From an uncultured Prevotella sp. (GTDB taxonomy: Bacteria; Bacteroidota; Bacteroidia; Bacteroidales; Bacteroidaceae), in assembly GCA_945614335.1 (NCBI GenBank), contig CALZAP010000057.1:1-7489 (forward strand): 7,489 bases of DNA. The letters run 5' to 3'. Below, piece after piece: positions 1 to 7,258 of the stretch. A program made the translations under genes and the position numbers. Every line of letters starts with the position of its first letter. Positions within the stretch are counted from its first letter, which is position 1. The notes under the pieces were generated by a model. That model saw nothing but the letters and a program-made list of their open reading frames with translations. It was not told the DNA's origin and did no database searches.

Positions 1-1
1 G

Positions 2-601
2 GCTGGAAAAACAGGTACGGCACAGGTGTCGCAGGGTGCAGGAGGATACAAGACCGGAGTGACACACTACCTGTTGAGCTTCGCAGGCTACTTCCCTGCC
101 GACAACCCTATGTACAGCTGCATAGTGTGTATACAAAAGTCGGGACTGCCAGCATCGGGAGGCGGCATGAGCGGAGTGGTGTTCCACCATGTGGCGGAAG
201 GAGTGATGGCAAGACATCTGAAACTCAGTGTGGAAGACGCAAGGGACACTGCCTCGGTGTTCATACCAAGCGTGAAAAACGGAAACCTTCTCGCGGCTTC
301 ATACGTGCTTGACCGACTCGGAATAAAAAACAACGCGCAGTGGAACGGCAGCTACTCTAACGGAAACCCTATATGGGGAAAGACGCAGGAACAGCCAAGG
401 GAAGTGGTGCTGAAACATGTGAAGACCCACGCGAACATTGTGCCTGACGTGACAGGCATGGGGGCAAGAGACGCCGTCTTCCTGCTCGAGAGCAGGGGAA
501 TAAAGACCACCGTCCATGGCTGCGGAAAGGTAAAGGAACAAAGCGTAATGCCAGGAACCGTGGTGAAATGCGGACAAATGTGCATATTGACAATGAATTA
601 G
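2..601 (+). CDS. ftsI: Septal penicillin-binding protein (class B PBP, FtsI/PBP3), 3' end only
   Basis: This is the C-terminal 199 residues of the septal D,D-transpeptidase that cross-links peptidoglycan at the division site; the 5' part lies outside the window. Reading frame 2 is open from the window edge and begins with A-G-K-T-G-T-A-Q. That contains the KTG(T) box, the third conserved motif of the penicillin-binding transpeptidase fold (Lys at bases 8-10). The catalytic SxxK and the SxN motif must lie upstream and cannot be checked. The segment after it (HYLLSFAGYFPADNP...) is typical of FtsI. From about base 434 to the stop there is a PASTA domain (starts N-I-V-P-D-V, with the usual late G-x-V-x-x-Q-S...PGT...G pattern), placed in the periplasm. 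A GTG at base 26 is not the real start, because the frame continues upstream through the KTGT box. The position just before murE and with ftsW downstream supports FtsI over other class B PBPs. Confidence 0.93.
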   Translation, partial: AGKTGTAQVSQGAGGYKTGVTHYLLSFAGYFPADNPMYSCIVCIQKSGLPASGGGMSGVVFHHVAEGVMARHLKLSVEDARDTASVFIPSVKNGNLLAASYVLDRLGIKNNAQWNGSYSNGNPIWGKTQEQPREVVLKHVKTHANIVPDVTGMGARDAVFLLESRGIKTTVHGCGKVKEQSVMPGTVVKCGQMCILTMN

Positions 602-607
602 AAACAA

Positions 608-613
608 AAGGAG
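608..613 (+). promoter_or_regulatory. Shine-Dalgarno-like site of murE
   Basis: AAGGAG lies 6 nt before the murE ATG in the 18-nt ftsI-murE gap. It is the best match to the anti-Shine-Dalgarno sequence in the window and supports the ATG at 620. Bacteroidota often initiate without such a motif, so its actual contribution is unknown. Confidence 0.6.
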
Positions 614-619
614 CATAAT

Positions 620-2071
620 ATGAAACTGAACGAAATTCTAAGCAAAGTGAAGACTCTCGACATGACAGGAAATAAGGAAATCGAGATTACAGGAGTGAAT
701 ATTGACTCACGCCGCATAGAGAACGGACACCTCTTTGTAGCCATCAGAGGCACACAGGTGGACGGACATTCGTTTATTCAGAAGGCTATCGACTTGGGCG
801 CAAAGGCTATACTCTGCGAACAGATGCCCGAAACTCTAAACGACGAAGTGACATACGTCGTGGTTGAATCGACAGAGGCTGCCGTAGGTCCTGTTGCCAC
901 CATGTTCTACGGCGACCCTACATCGAAACTGAAACTCGTGGGCGTGACAGGTACCAACGGAAAGACTACCATCGCCACCTTATTATATAATATGTTCCGC
1001 AAGTTCGGACATCGTTGCGGCCTGTTGTCGACAGTATGCAACTACATAGAAGACGAAGCCATACCCGCAAGCCATACCACGCCAGACCCCATAGAGCTCA
1101 ACAGCATGCTCGCAAGAATGGTGGAAGCGGGATGTGAATATGCCTTTATGGAATGTTCAAGCCACGCCATTGCCCAAAAGCGCATCGGAGGGCTGAAATT
1201 CGCAGGAGGCCTGTTTACAAACCTGACACGCGACCATCTCGACTACCACAAGACGTTCGAGAACTACCGTGACGCAAAGAAGGCATTCTTCGACATGCTT
1301 CCCAAAGACGCTTTCGCCATAACAAACGCCGACGACAAAAACGGTATGGTGATGGTGCAGAACACCAAGGCAAAGGTGAAGACATATTCCACACGCTCGA
1401 TGGCCGACTTCAAGGCACGCATCATTGAGTGTCACTTTGAAGGCATGTATCTCGACATCGACGGACGTGAAGTAGGGGTGCAGTTCATCGGAAAGTTTAA
1501 TGTCAGCAACCTCCTTGCCGTATATGGGGCAGCAGTGATGTTGGGCAAGGCTCCGGAAGACATCCTCGTGATACTGAGCACGTTGAAGAGCGTGAGCGGA
1601 CGACTGGAGCCTATACGCTCGCCAGAGGGATTCACTGCCATAGTAGACTACGCCCACACCCCCGACGCACTGGAGAATGTGCTGAACGCAATACACGAGG
1701 TGCTCGACGGCAAGGGACAGGTGATTACCGTCTGTGGAGCCGGAGGCAACAGGGACAAGGGCAAGCGTCCGCTGATGGCACAGGAAGCCGTGAGACAGAG
1801 CGACAAGGTGATAATCACAAGCGACAACCCACGCTTCGAAGAGCCACAGGACATCATCAACGACATGCTCGCGGGACTTAACCCACAGCAGATGAAGAAG
1901 GTGATAAGCATCGTGGACAGAAGGGAAGCCATCAGAACCGCCTGCATGCTTGCGCAAAAGGGCGACGTGATACTCATAGCTGGCAAGGGACACGAGGATT
2001 ATCAGGAAGTGAAGGGCGTGAAACATCATTTCGACGACAGGGAAGAAGTGAGGAAAATATTCGCACAATAA
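620..2071 (+). CDS. murE: UDP-N-acetylmuramoyl-L-alanyl-D-glutamate--2,6-diaminopimelate ligase (MurE)
   Basis: Cytoplasmic ATP-dependent Mur ligase that adds the third stem-peptide residue to UDP-MurNAc-L-Ala-D-Glu. At 483 residues it has the normal family length. Visible in order: the N-terminal UDP-binding domain with D-S-R at 29-31; the P-loop G-T-N-G-K-T-T at 111-117 (Lys115); T-T-P-D-P at 153-157; the E-C-S-S-H and D-H-L-D-Y-H stretches; Lys220 in R-D-A-K-K, aligning by eye with the carbamylated lysine of Escherichia coli MurE; and the C-terminal domain with D-N-P-R at 402-405. DNPR is the known signature for meso-diaminopimelate rather than L-lysine, so the peptidoglycan should be of the DAP type. 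The ATG is supported by an AAGGAG site and by the normal N-terminus. mraY follows after 22 nt in the same direction, which suggests co-transcription. No key residue is missing. Confidence 0.97.
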   Translation: MKLNEILSKVKTLDMTGNKEIEITGVNIDSRRIENGHLFVAIRGTQVDGHSFIQKAIDLGAKAILCEQMPETLNDEVTYVVVESTEAAVGPVATMFYGDPTSKLKLVGVTGTNGKTTIATLLYNMFRKFGHRCGLLSTVCNYIEDEAIPASHTTPDPIELNSMLARMVEAGCEYAFMECSSHAIAQKRIGGLKFAGGLFTNLTRDHLDYHKTFENYRDAKKAFFDMLPKDAFAITNADDKNGMVMVQNTKAKVKTYSTRSMADFKARIIECHFEGMYLDIDGREVGVQFIGKFNVSNLLAVYGAAVMLGKAPEDILVILSTLKSVSGRLEPIRSPEGFTAIVDYAHTPDALENVLNAIHEVLDGKGQVITVCGAGGNRDKGKRPLMAQEAVRQSDKVIITSDNPRFEEPQDIINDMLAGLNPQQMKKVISIVDRREAIRTACMLAQKGDVILIAGKGHEDYQEVKGVKHHFDDREEVRKIFAQ

Positions 2072-2093
2072 ACAAGAAAATACATAAAGGCAA

Positions 2094-3365
2094 ATGTTAT
2101 ACTATCTGTTTAGATTTCTTGACCAGTTTGGCATCACCGGTGCCCATATCTGGTCGTATATCTCCTTCAGGTCGCTTCTCGCACTGATACTCTCGTTGGT
2201 CATCTCCGCATGGTTTGGCGAGAAGTTCATCAAATACATGAAGAGAAGAAACATATCCGAGGTGCAGCGCGACGCAAGCATCGACCCGTTTGGAGTGGAG
2301 AAGAAAGGTGTGCCCACCATGGGAGGCATCATCATTATCGTTGCCATTCTCGTGCCTGCTATCCTGCTCGGAAGAATGAGGAACATATACCTCATACTCA
2401 TGATTGTCACAACCATATGGTTAGGCTTCTTGGGATTCCTCGACGACTATATCAAGATATTCCGTCGCAACAAGGAAGGACTTAAAGGCAAGTACAAAAT
2501 TGTGGGACAGGTGTCGATAGGCCTCATAGTGGGACTGGTGCTGTACTTCAGCCCTGACGCCGTGATGAGGGAGAACATCTCCATGGAACGGCAAAACCAG
2601 GAACTCGTGGTGAAACACAAGAGCAAGGCGGAGAAGTCGTTGCAGACCACCATTCCGTTCATCAAGAACCACAACCTCGACTATTCGGAGATAATGTCGT
2701 TCTGCGGAAAATACAAGGAAGCCGCCGGATGGGTACTCTTTGTGCTGATGACAATCCTCGTCGTAACGGCAGTGTCCAACGGAGCAAACCTCAACGACGG
2801 TATGGACGGCATGTGTGCAGGAAATTCGGCTGTCATCGGTGTGGCGTTAGGCATACTTGCCTACGTGTCCAGCCACATAGAATACGCCTCGTATCTGAAT
2901 ATAATGTATATTCCAGGCACAGAGGAACTTGTGGTGTTTATATGCGCTTTCGTGGGAGCAATGATAGGTTTCCTTTGGTACAACGCCTATCCAGCGCAAG
3001 TGTTTATGGGCGACACAGGCTCGCTTACCATCGGAGGCATCATCGGCGTGTGTGCCATCATTATCCACAAAGAGCTGATGCTGCCTATCCTCTGCGGCAT
3101 TTTCTTCGTGGAGAGCCTTAGCGTGATAATACAGACCCAGTGGTTTAAGATACAGAAAAGGAAAGGCCGCAGGGTGAGAGTGTTCCGCGCAACTCCCATA
3201 CACGACAACTTCAGGAAGCTCGACTCGCAGCTCGACTCAACAAGTACATACATATTAATGAAATGGCCACACCGTCCGTTCCATGAATCAAAGATTACCA
3301 TAAGGTTCTGGATCACGACCATCATTTTGGCCGCATTGACAATTATTACACTGAAGATCAGATAA
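2094..3365 (+). CDS. mraY: Phospho-N-acetylmuramoyl-pentapeptide-transferase (MraY)
   Basis: Integral inner-membrane enzyme that transfers phospho-MurNAc-pentapeptide from UDP to undecaprenyl phosphate, giving lipid I. The protein has multiple hydrophobic segments consistent with the ten-helix MraY fold. Motifs seen: P-T-M-G-G at 74-78; the D-D-x-x-K pair Asp117/Asp118; N-L-N-D-G-M-D-G at 232-239 with Asp235; and G-D-T-G-S at 306-310 with Asp307. These cover the conserved catalytic and Mg-binding aspartates. At 423 residues it is longer than E. coli MraY (about 360). Most of the excess is a hydrophilic loop at about 153-212 and an insertion at about 373-394. The canonical P-I-H-H-H motif reads P-I-H-D-N here (His370), although the downstream R-F-W and the L-K-I-R C-terminus are preserved. 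I believe this form is usual in Bacteroidales, from memory. An AAAGG stretch lies only 3 nt before the ATG, so the ribosome site is weak. murD starts 6 nt after the stop. Confidence 0.96.
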   Translation: MLYYLFRFLDQFGITGAHIWSYISFRSLLALILSLVISAWFGEKFIKYMKRRNISEVQRDASIDPFGVEKKGVPTMGGIIIIVAILVPAILLGRMRNIYLILMIVTTIWLGFLGFLDDYIKIFRRNKEGLKGKYKIVGQVSIGLIVGLVLYFSPDAVMRENISMERQNQELVVKHKSKAEKSLQTTIPFIKNHNLDYSEIMSFCGKYKEAAGWVLFVLMTILVVTAVSNGANLNDGMDGMCAGNSAVIGVALGILAYVSSHIEYASYLNIMYIPGTEELVVFICAFVGAMIGFLWYNAYPAQVFMGDTGSLTIGGIIGVCAIIIHKELMLPILCGIFFVESLSVIIQTQWFKIQKRKGRRVRVFRATPIHDNFRKLDSQLDSTSTYILMKWPHRPFHESKITIRFWITTIILAALTIITLKIR

Positions 3366-3371
3366 AGAAAG

Positions 3372-4703
3372 ATGAAAAGAATAGTTATATTAGGTGCCGC
3401 AGAGAGCGGTGCAGGTGCAGCAGTACTGGCAAAGAAACAGGGATTCGACGTGTTTGTGTCTGACATGTCGACAATAAAGGACAAATACAAGACCATGCTC
3501 GACAACCACGATATAGAGTGGGAGGAAGGACAGCATACGGAAGGGAAGATACTCAATGCCGACGAGATAATAAAAAGCCCTGGCATTCCTGACACGGCTC
3601 CCATGATACGCAAGATAAAGGAGAAGGGAATACACATCATCAGCGAGATAGAGTTTGCAGGACGATATACCGACTCGAAGATGATATGCATCACAGGAAG
3701 TAACGGCAAGACCACGACCACCTCGCTCATCTACCATATATTCAAGGAAGCAGGCTACGACGCTGGACTGGCCGGAAACATCGGCAACTCCTTGGCTCTG
3801 CAGGTGGCGGAAGATCCGCACGAATATTACATCATCGAGCTCAGCTCGTTCCAACTCGACAACATGTATGATTTCCGTGCAGACATCGCCATCCTCCTGA
3901 ACATCACCCCCGACCATCTCGACCGCTACGACTACTGCATGCAGAACTATGTAGACGCAAAGATGCGTATCATACAGAACCAGACAGACAAGGACGCGTT
4001 CATTTACTGGAACGACGACCCCATCATAAAGCGTGAACTGGAAAAATATGACATAAAGGCAGTATGTTATCCGTTCTCCGAATTAAAGGAGAAAGGCTCT
4101 ATCGGATATATCGAAGAAGGCGAATACACCATTGAGACGCCAATGCCATTCAACATGGAGCAGGAGGAGATGAGCCTCACCGGTAAGCATAATATATACA
4201 ACAGTCTTGCAGCCGGCATCGCCTCCGACATCTCAGGAATAAAGAATGAGGTGATAAGAAAGAGTCTCAGCGACTTCCCGGGAGTGGAGCATCGACTGGA
4301 AAAGGTGGCTACAATAAAGGGCGTAAATTATGTGAACGACTCGAAGGCCACCAACGTGGACGCATGCTGGTATGCACTCGAAAGCATGAAGACGAAGGTG
4401 ATACTCATCATAGGCGGTAAGGACAAGGGCAACGACTATAATGCCATTGCCGACCTCGTGAAGGAAAAATGCTCAGGACTGGTTTATCTCGGTGCCGACA
4501 ACACGAAACTCCATAACTTCTTCGACGGTTTCGGAATTCCTGTGTGCGACACCCACTCGATGAAAGACTGTGTAGAGGCATGCTACAAGATGGCGAAAAC
4601 CGGTGAGACAGTGCTGCTTAGCCCTTGCTGCGCCAGCTTCGACCTGTTTAAGAACATGGAAGACCGCGGAGAGCAGTTCAAGAGTCTGGTGAGAGCCTTA
4701 TAA
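3372..4703 (+). CDS. murD: UDP-N-acetylmuramoyl-L-alanine--D-glutamate ligase (MurD)
   Basis: Cytoplasmic Mur ligase that adds D-Glu to UDP-MurNAc-L-Ala with ATP. At 443 residues it is of family length. The N-terminal domain begins with a Rossmann-like I-V-I-L-G-A-A-E-S-G-A-G and contains K-S-P-G-I-P, typical of MurD. The central ATPase domain has the P-loop G-S-N-G-K-T-T-T at 109-116 (Lys113) and D-H-L-D-R-Y, followed by Lys197 in V-D-A-K-M-R, which matches the carbamylated lysine of E. coli MurD (Lys198). The C-terminal domain has N-D-S-K-A-T-N at 322-328, G-G-K-D-K-G and L-S-P-C-C-A-S-F-D. The S-P-x-x-A-S-F-D motif and the N-terminal domain separate it from MurC, MurE and MurF. Only 6 nt separate it from mraY, so translational coupling is likely. 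No obvious defect. Confidence 0.97.
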   Translation: MKRIVILGAAESGAGAAVLAKKQGFDVFVSDMSTIKDKYKTMLDNHDIEWEEGQHTEGKILNADEIIKSPGIPDTAPMIRKIKEKGIHIISEIEFAGRYTDSKMICITGSNGKTTTTSLIYHIFKEAGYDAGLAGNIGNSLALQVAEDPHEYYIIELSSFQLDNMYDFRADIAILLNITPDHLDRYDYCMQNYVDAKMRIIQNQTDKDAFIYWNDDPIIKRELEKYDIKAVCYPFSELKEKGSIGYIEEGEYTIETPMPFNMEQEEMSLTGKHNIYNSLAAGIASDISGIKNEVIRKSLSDFPGVEHRLEKVATIKGVNYVNDSKATNVDACWYALESMKTKVILIIGGKDKGNDYNAIADLVKEKCSGLVYLGADNTKLHNFFDGFGIPVCDTHSMKDCVEACYKMAKTGETVLLSPCCASFDLFKNMEDRGEQFKSLVRAL

Positions 4704-4712
4704 CAATAAAAC

Positions 4713-4719
4713 AAGGAAG
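4713..4719 (+). promoter_or_regulatory. Shine-Dalgarno-like site of ftsW
   Basis: AAGGAAG lies 6 nt upstream of the ftsW ATG within the 22-nt murD-ftsW gap and supports that start. It is a partial match only, and its function is inferred. Confidence 0.45.
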
Positions 4720-4725
4720 TAAACA

Positions 4726-6036
4726 ATGAAACGTAAGATAGGCAATCTTTTCAAAGGCGACAAAGTGGTCTGGATGGTGTTTTTCATGCTTTGCATGATA
4801 AGCATCGTCGAGGTGTTCAGTGCGTCCAGCAACTTGACCTATAACAGCAACAACTATATAATGCCTATTGTCAAACACTCGATGACTATCATTTTCGGAC
4901 TGATAGTCACCATCGTCATCTTGAACATACCGTGCAGGTATTTCAAACTGTTTACTCCGGTACTGATATTCATTTCCTTTTTCACGCTGCTCTGGGTGCT
5001 TTTTGCCGGTGAGACCATCAACGGCGCCAACAGAGTGATAGGTGTGGGAGCCTTGACGTTCCAACCTTCTGAGATAGCAAAAGGTACCATGGTGCTTGCA
5101 ACGGCACAGATACTGAGCGCAATGCAGAACGAGCATGGAACCACCGACAAGAACGCATTCAGGTTCATCTTGTTTCTTCTTGTTCCCATGGCGGCTCTCA
5201 TAGGAAAGGAAAACCTCTCTACGGCGGCATTGCTCGGTTTCGTCATCTTCCTCATGATGGTTGTAGGGCGAGTGCCTATGGTGCAACTTGGCAAACTGCT
5301 TGGATTTGTCACCATCTGTATCTCATTGTTTGTAGGCAGCATAATGATACTTGGCAACGACGAGGCGACCACCAATCCAAACCTGACAAAGACAGAGGAG
5401 ATACAAAAGGACAATGTAGAGGATGTGAGGTCAAAGCCTGGAAAGCTGCAGCGTCTTGGCACATGGAAAGGAAGAATAAAGAAGTTTGTAGACAACAAGC
5501 CTGTAGCACCCAAGGACTACGACCTTGACAAAGATGCACAGGTGGCTCATGCCAACATCGCCATCGTCTCAAGCAATATCATTGGCAAGGGTCCTGGCAA
5601 TTCGGTGGAGAGGGATTTCCTCTCACAGGCTTTCTCCGACTTCATCTACGCCATCATCATCGAGGAGATGGGAATCGTGGGAGCCGCGGTCGTCGTGTTC
5701 CTGTATATCGTGCTGCTGTTCAGGGCGGCAAGGATAGCCAACAGGTGTGACAACAATTTCCCCGCATTCCTTGCCATGGGACTGGCTTTACTGCTTGTGG
5801 TGCAGGCTGTGTTCAACATGATGGTGGCAGTTGGTCTCGCACCTGTCACCGGTCAGCCTCTCCCGCTCATCAGCAAGGGAGGAACGTCGACAGTCATCAA
5901 CTGTGCCTACATAGGAATGATATTGAGCATCAGCAGGTCGGCAAAACGAAAGGTGAAAGAGAAGGTGGCTGCTGACGATAATCAGGAAATGGTTATGAAA
6001 AAAGCACCAAGAAATTCGATAATATCAAGCATTTAG
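4726..6036 (+). CDS. ftsW: Septal peptidoglycan glycosyltransferase FtsW (SEDS family)
   Basis: Polytopic inner-membrane protein that polymerises lipid II into glycan strands at the division septum, working with FtsI. The 436-residue product has about ten hydrophobic segments. Signatures of the FtsW/RodA/SpoVE family: Q-P-S-E-I-A-K-G at 113-120; G-K-G-P-G-N-S followed by S-D-F-I-Y-A-I-I-I-E-E-M-G, with Asp305 and Glu313/Glu314; and the family signature at 370-389 (G-L-A-P-V-T-G-Q-P-L-P-L-I-S-K-G-G-T-S-T). Asp305 lies in the region of the conserved aspartate held to be essential in SEDS enzymes. The stretch at about 211-275 is strongly hydrophilic and charged, and longer than the matching loop of E. 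coli FtsW. The last 30 or so residues are a basic cytoplasmic tail. RodA is the alternative family member, but position between murD and murG, with ftsI upstream, favours FtsW. An 83-nt gap follows. Confidence 0.95.
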   Translation: MKRKIGNLFKGDKVVWMVFFMLCMISIVEVFSASSNLTYNSNNYIMPIVKHSMTIIFGLIVTIVILNIPCRYFKLFTPVLIFISFFTLLWVLFAGETINGANRVIGVGALTFQPSEIAKGTMVLATAQILSAMQNEHGTTDKNAFRFILFLLVPMAALIGKENLSTAALLGFVIFLMMVVGRVPMVQLGKLLGFVTICISLFVGSIMILGNDEATTNPNLTKTEEIQKDNVEDVRSKPGKLQRLGTWKGRIKKFVDNKPVAPKDYDLDKDAQVAHANIAIVSSNIIGKGPGNSVERDFLSQAFSDFIYAIIIEEMGIVGAAVVVFLYIVLLFRAARIANRCDNNFPAFLAMGLALLLVVQAVFNMMVAVGLAPVTGQPLPLISKGGTSTVINCAYIGMILSISRSAKRKVKEKVAADDNQEMVMKKAPRNSIISSI

Positions 6037-6066
6037 GCGAAAAAAGAAAAAAAACGGGAAATAATG

Positions 6067-6096
6067 GTTGAATAAGACCAAAAATTAGTATCTTTG
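6067..6096 (+). promoter_or_regulatory. Bacteroidota-type promoter candidate upstream of murG
   Basis: In the ftsW-murG gap, TATCTTTG (6089-6096) matches the Bacteroidota -7 consensus TAnnTTTG exactly. A GTTG (6067-6070) sits 18 nt upstream, in the place of the -33 TTG/TTTG element; the usual spacing is about 19-21, so it is slightly short. An A-rich tract (6040-6054) lies further upstream and might act like an UP element. Transcription would begin at about 6101-6104, giving a leader of under 20 nt before the murG ATG. I saw no other full TAnnTTTG match when scanning the + strand by eye. This suggests murG and murC can be transcribed apart from the upstream operon. Confidence 0.55.
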
Positions 6097-6105
6097 CGGT
6101 CTTAT
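6072..6105. repeat. 8-bp perfect inverted repeat around the murG promoter -7 element
   Basis: ATAAGACC (6072-6079) and GGTCTTAT (6098-6105) are exact reverse complements separated by 18 nt. The left arm lies between the putative -33 and -7 elements; the right arm begins 1 nt after the -7 element and covers the expected transcription start. The arms do not extend further at either end. It could be an operator-like site, a weak stem-loop in read-through mRNA (only three G-C pairs per stem), or chance. There is no U-run after it, so it does not look like an intrinsic terminator. Confidence 0.5.
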
Positions 6106-6108
6106 AAC

Positions 6109-6114
6109 AGGAAG
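6109..6114 (+). promoter_or_regulatory. Shine-Dalgarno-like site of murG
   Basis: AGGAAG lies 5 nt before the murG ATG and supports that start. It lies just downstream of the right arm of the inverted repeat, so a stem formed there would not cover it. Confidence 0.45.
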
Positions 6115-6119
6115 AAACT

Positions 6120-7244
6120 ATGAGTGACAGTATTAGAATCATAATAAGCGGCGGAGGGACGGGAGGACACATCTTCCCCGCAGTCTCCATTGCCAATGCC
6201 ATAAAGGCAAAAAGACCTGAGGCGCAGATATTGTTTGTAGGAGCTGAAGGCAGAATGGAAATGCAAAGGGTGCCGGCGGCAGGATACGAGATAAAAGGAC
6301 TGCCGGTGAGGGGACTTATACGTCCGTTGTGGTCGCCAAAGAATATTGGCGTGGCTTTGGACTACCTGAAAAGCCTGCGCATGGTGAAGTCTATAGTGAA
6401 GGACTTCAAACCAGATGCGGCAGTGGGCGTCGGTGGATATGCCAGTGGAGCTACTCTCGACGCAGCCGCGAAAATGGGCATTCCTTGTCTCATTCAAGAG
6501 CAAAACTCTTATGCTGGAGTCACTAACAAACATCTTGCCTCGAAGGCGAAGAAGATTTGTGTGGCTTATGAGGGCATGGAGCGTTTCTTCCCTGCCGACA
6601 AGATAATGATTACGGGCAATCCTGTGAGACAGAACCTGCTTGAGACTGCAATGACACGTGAAGAGGCTATAGCCTCGTTTGGACTCGACCCGAAAAAGAA
6701 AACCATCCTGTTTGTGGGAGGAAGTCTCGGGGCACGCACCGTGAACGAGAGCATCTTGCGCAGACTCGATGTCATAAGGAAGGCGGAGGTGCAGATAATA
6801 TGGCAGACGGGAAAATACTACAGCGCAAAAATCAATGCCCAGATGGCTAATGTAGAACCCGTAAAAAACCTCGTGGTTACCGACTTCATCAGCGACATGG
6901 GCACTGCATACAAGGCTGCCGACCTTGTTATCAGCAGGGCTGGGGCAAGCAGCATATCTGAATTCTGCCTTATAGGCAAACCTGTGATTCTCGTTCCTTC
7001 TCCCAATGTGGCGGAAGACCATCAGACCAAAAACGCGATGGCCCTTGTCAACAAGCAGGCTGCCATGATAATGAAGGACTCACAAGCTCCTGACGAACTT
7101 GTGGACCTCGCATTGGAAACAGTGAAGAGCGAAGGCAAACTCGAAAGCCTGAGCATGAACATAAAGAAACTCGCACTCCCAGACTCCGCAAACATCATTG
7201 CCGACGAGGTGCTGAAATTGGCGGAAGATGCGAAACAAAAATAA
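6120..7244 (+). CDS. murG: UDP-N-acetylglucosamine--undecaprenyl-PP-MurNAc-pentapeptide GlcNAc transferase (MurG)
   Basis: Membrane-associated GT28 glycosyltransferase on the cytoplasmic face that adds GlcNAc to lipid I, forming lipid II. The 374 residues fit the family's two-Rossmann-domain (GT-B) layout. Motifs: the N-terminal glycine loop G-G-G-T-G-G-H at 11-17, with F-P; a second glycine-rich stretch, G-V-G-G-Y-A-S-G; Q-E-Q-N-S at 126-130, where Asn129 matches Asn128 of E. coli; T-G-N-P-V-R ending at Arg170; the C-domain loop G-G-S-L-G-A-R at 200-206; and S-R-A-G-A-S-S-I-S-E with Glu281, matching the UDP-GlcNAc ribose-binding glutamate (Glu269 in E. coli). The ATG is supported by AGGAAG upstream and by the immediate glycine loop. 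It is preceded by its own promoter candidate and ends in tandem stops (TAATAA). murC follows after a short gap. Confidence 0.97.
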   Translation: MSDSIRIIISGGGTGGHIFPAVSIANAIKAKRPEAQILFVGAEGRMEMQRVPAAGYEIKGLPVRGLIRPLWSPKNIGVALDYLKSLRMVKSIVKDFKPDAAVGVGGYASGATLDAAAKMGIPCLIQEQNSYAGVTNKHLASKAKKICVAYEGMERFFPADKIMITGNPVRQNLLETAMTREEAIASFGLDPKKKTILFVGGSLGARTVNESILRRLDVIRKAEVQIIWQTGKYYSAKINAQMANVEPVKNLVVTDFISDMGTAYKAADLVISRAGASSISEFCLIGKPVILVPSPNVAEDHQTKNAMALVNKQAAMIMKDSQAPDELVDLALETVKSEGKLESLSMNIKKLALPDSANIIADEVLKLAEDAKQK

Positions 7245-7258
7245 TAAATCTACAAAAA

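Noticed and set aside
26..601. GTG at base 26 as the start of a separate 191-residue gene
   Set aside because: The frame is open upstream to the window edge and includes the KTGT box of a PBP, so this is the interior of ftsI.
1157..2068. Long minus-strand open frame (303 codons) opposite murE
   Set aside because: It lies wholly within murE, which has intact motifs. The translation is rich in His, Cys and Val with no recognisable domain, as expected for an antisense shadow of biased codons.
2987..3730. Minus-strand open frame spanning the mraY-murD junction
   Set aside because: It crosses two well-supported genes on the other strand, and its hydrophobic, Ser/Ile/Met-rich product is a shadow of the membrane-protein codons.
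6037..6075. Intrinsic terminator after ftsW
   Set aside because: The A-rich tract has no GC-rich hairpin before a U-run on the + strand. The inverted repeat further down has a weak stem, a long loop and no U-run.
6102..7022. Long minus-strand open frame (306 codons) opposite murG
   Set aside because: It is antisense to a complete, motif-bearing murG; its product has no recognisable family features and no credible start context.
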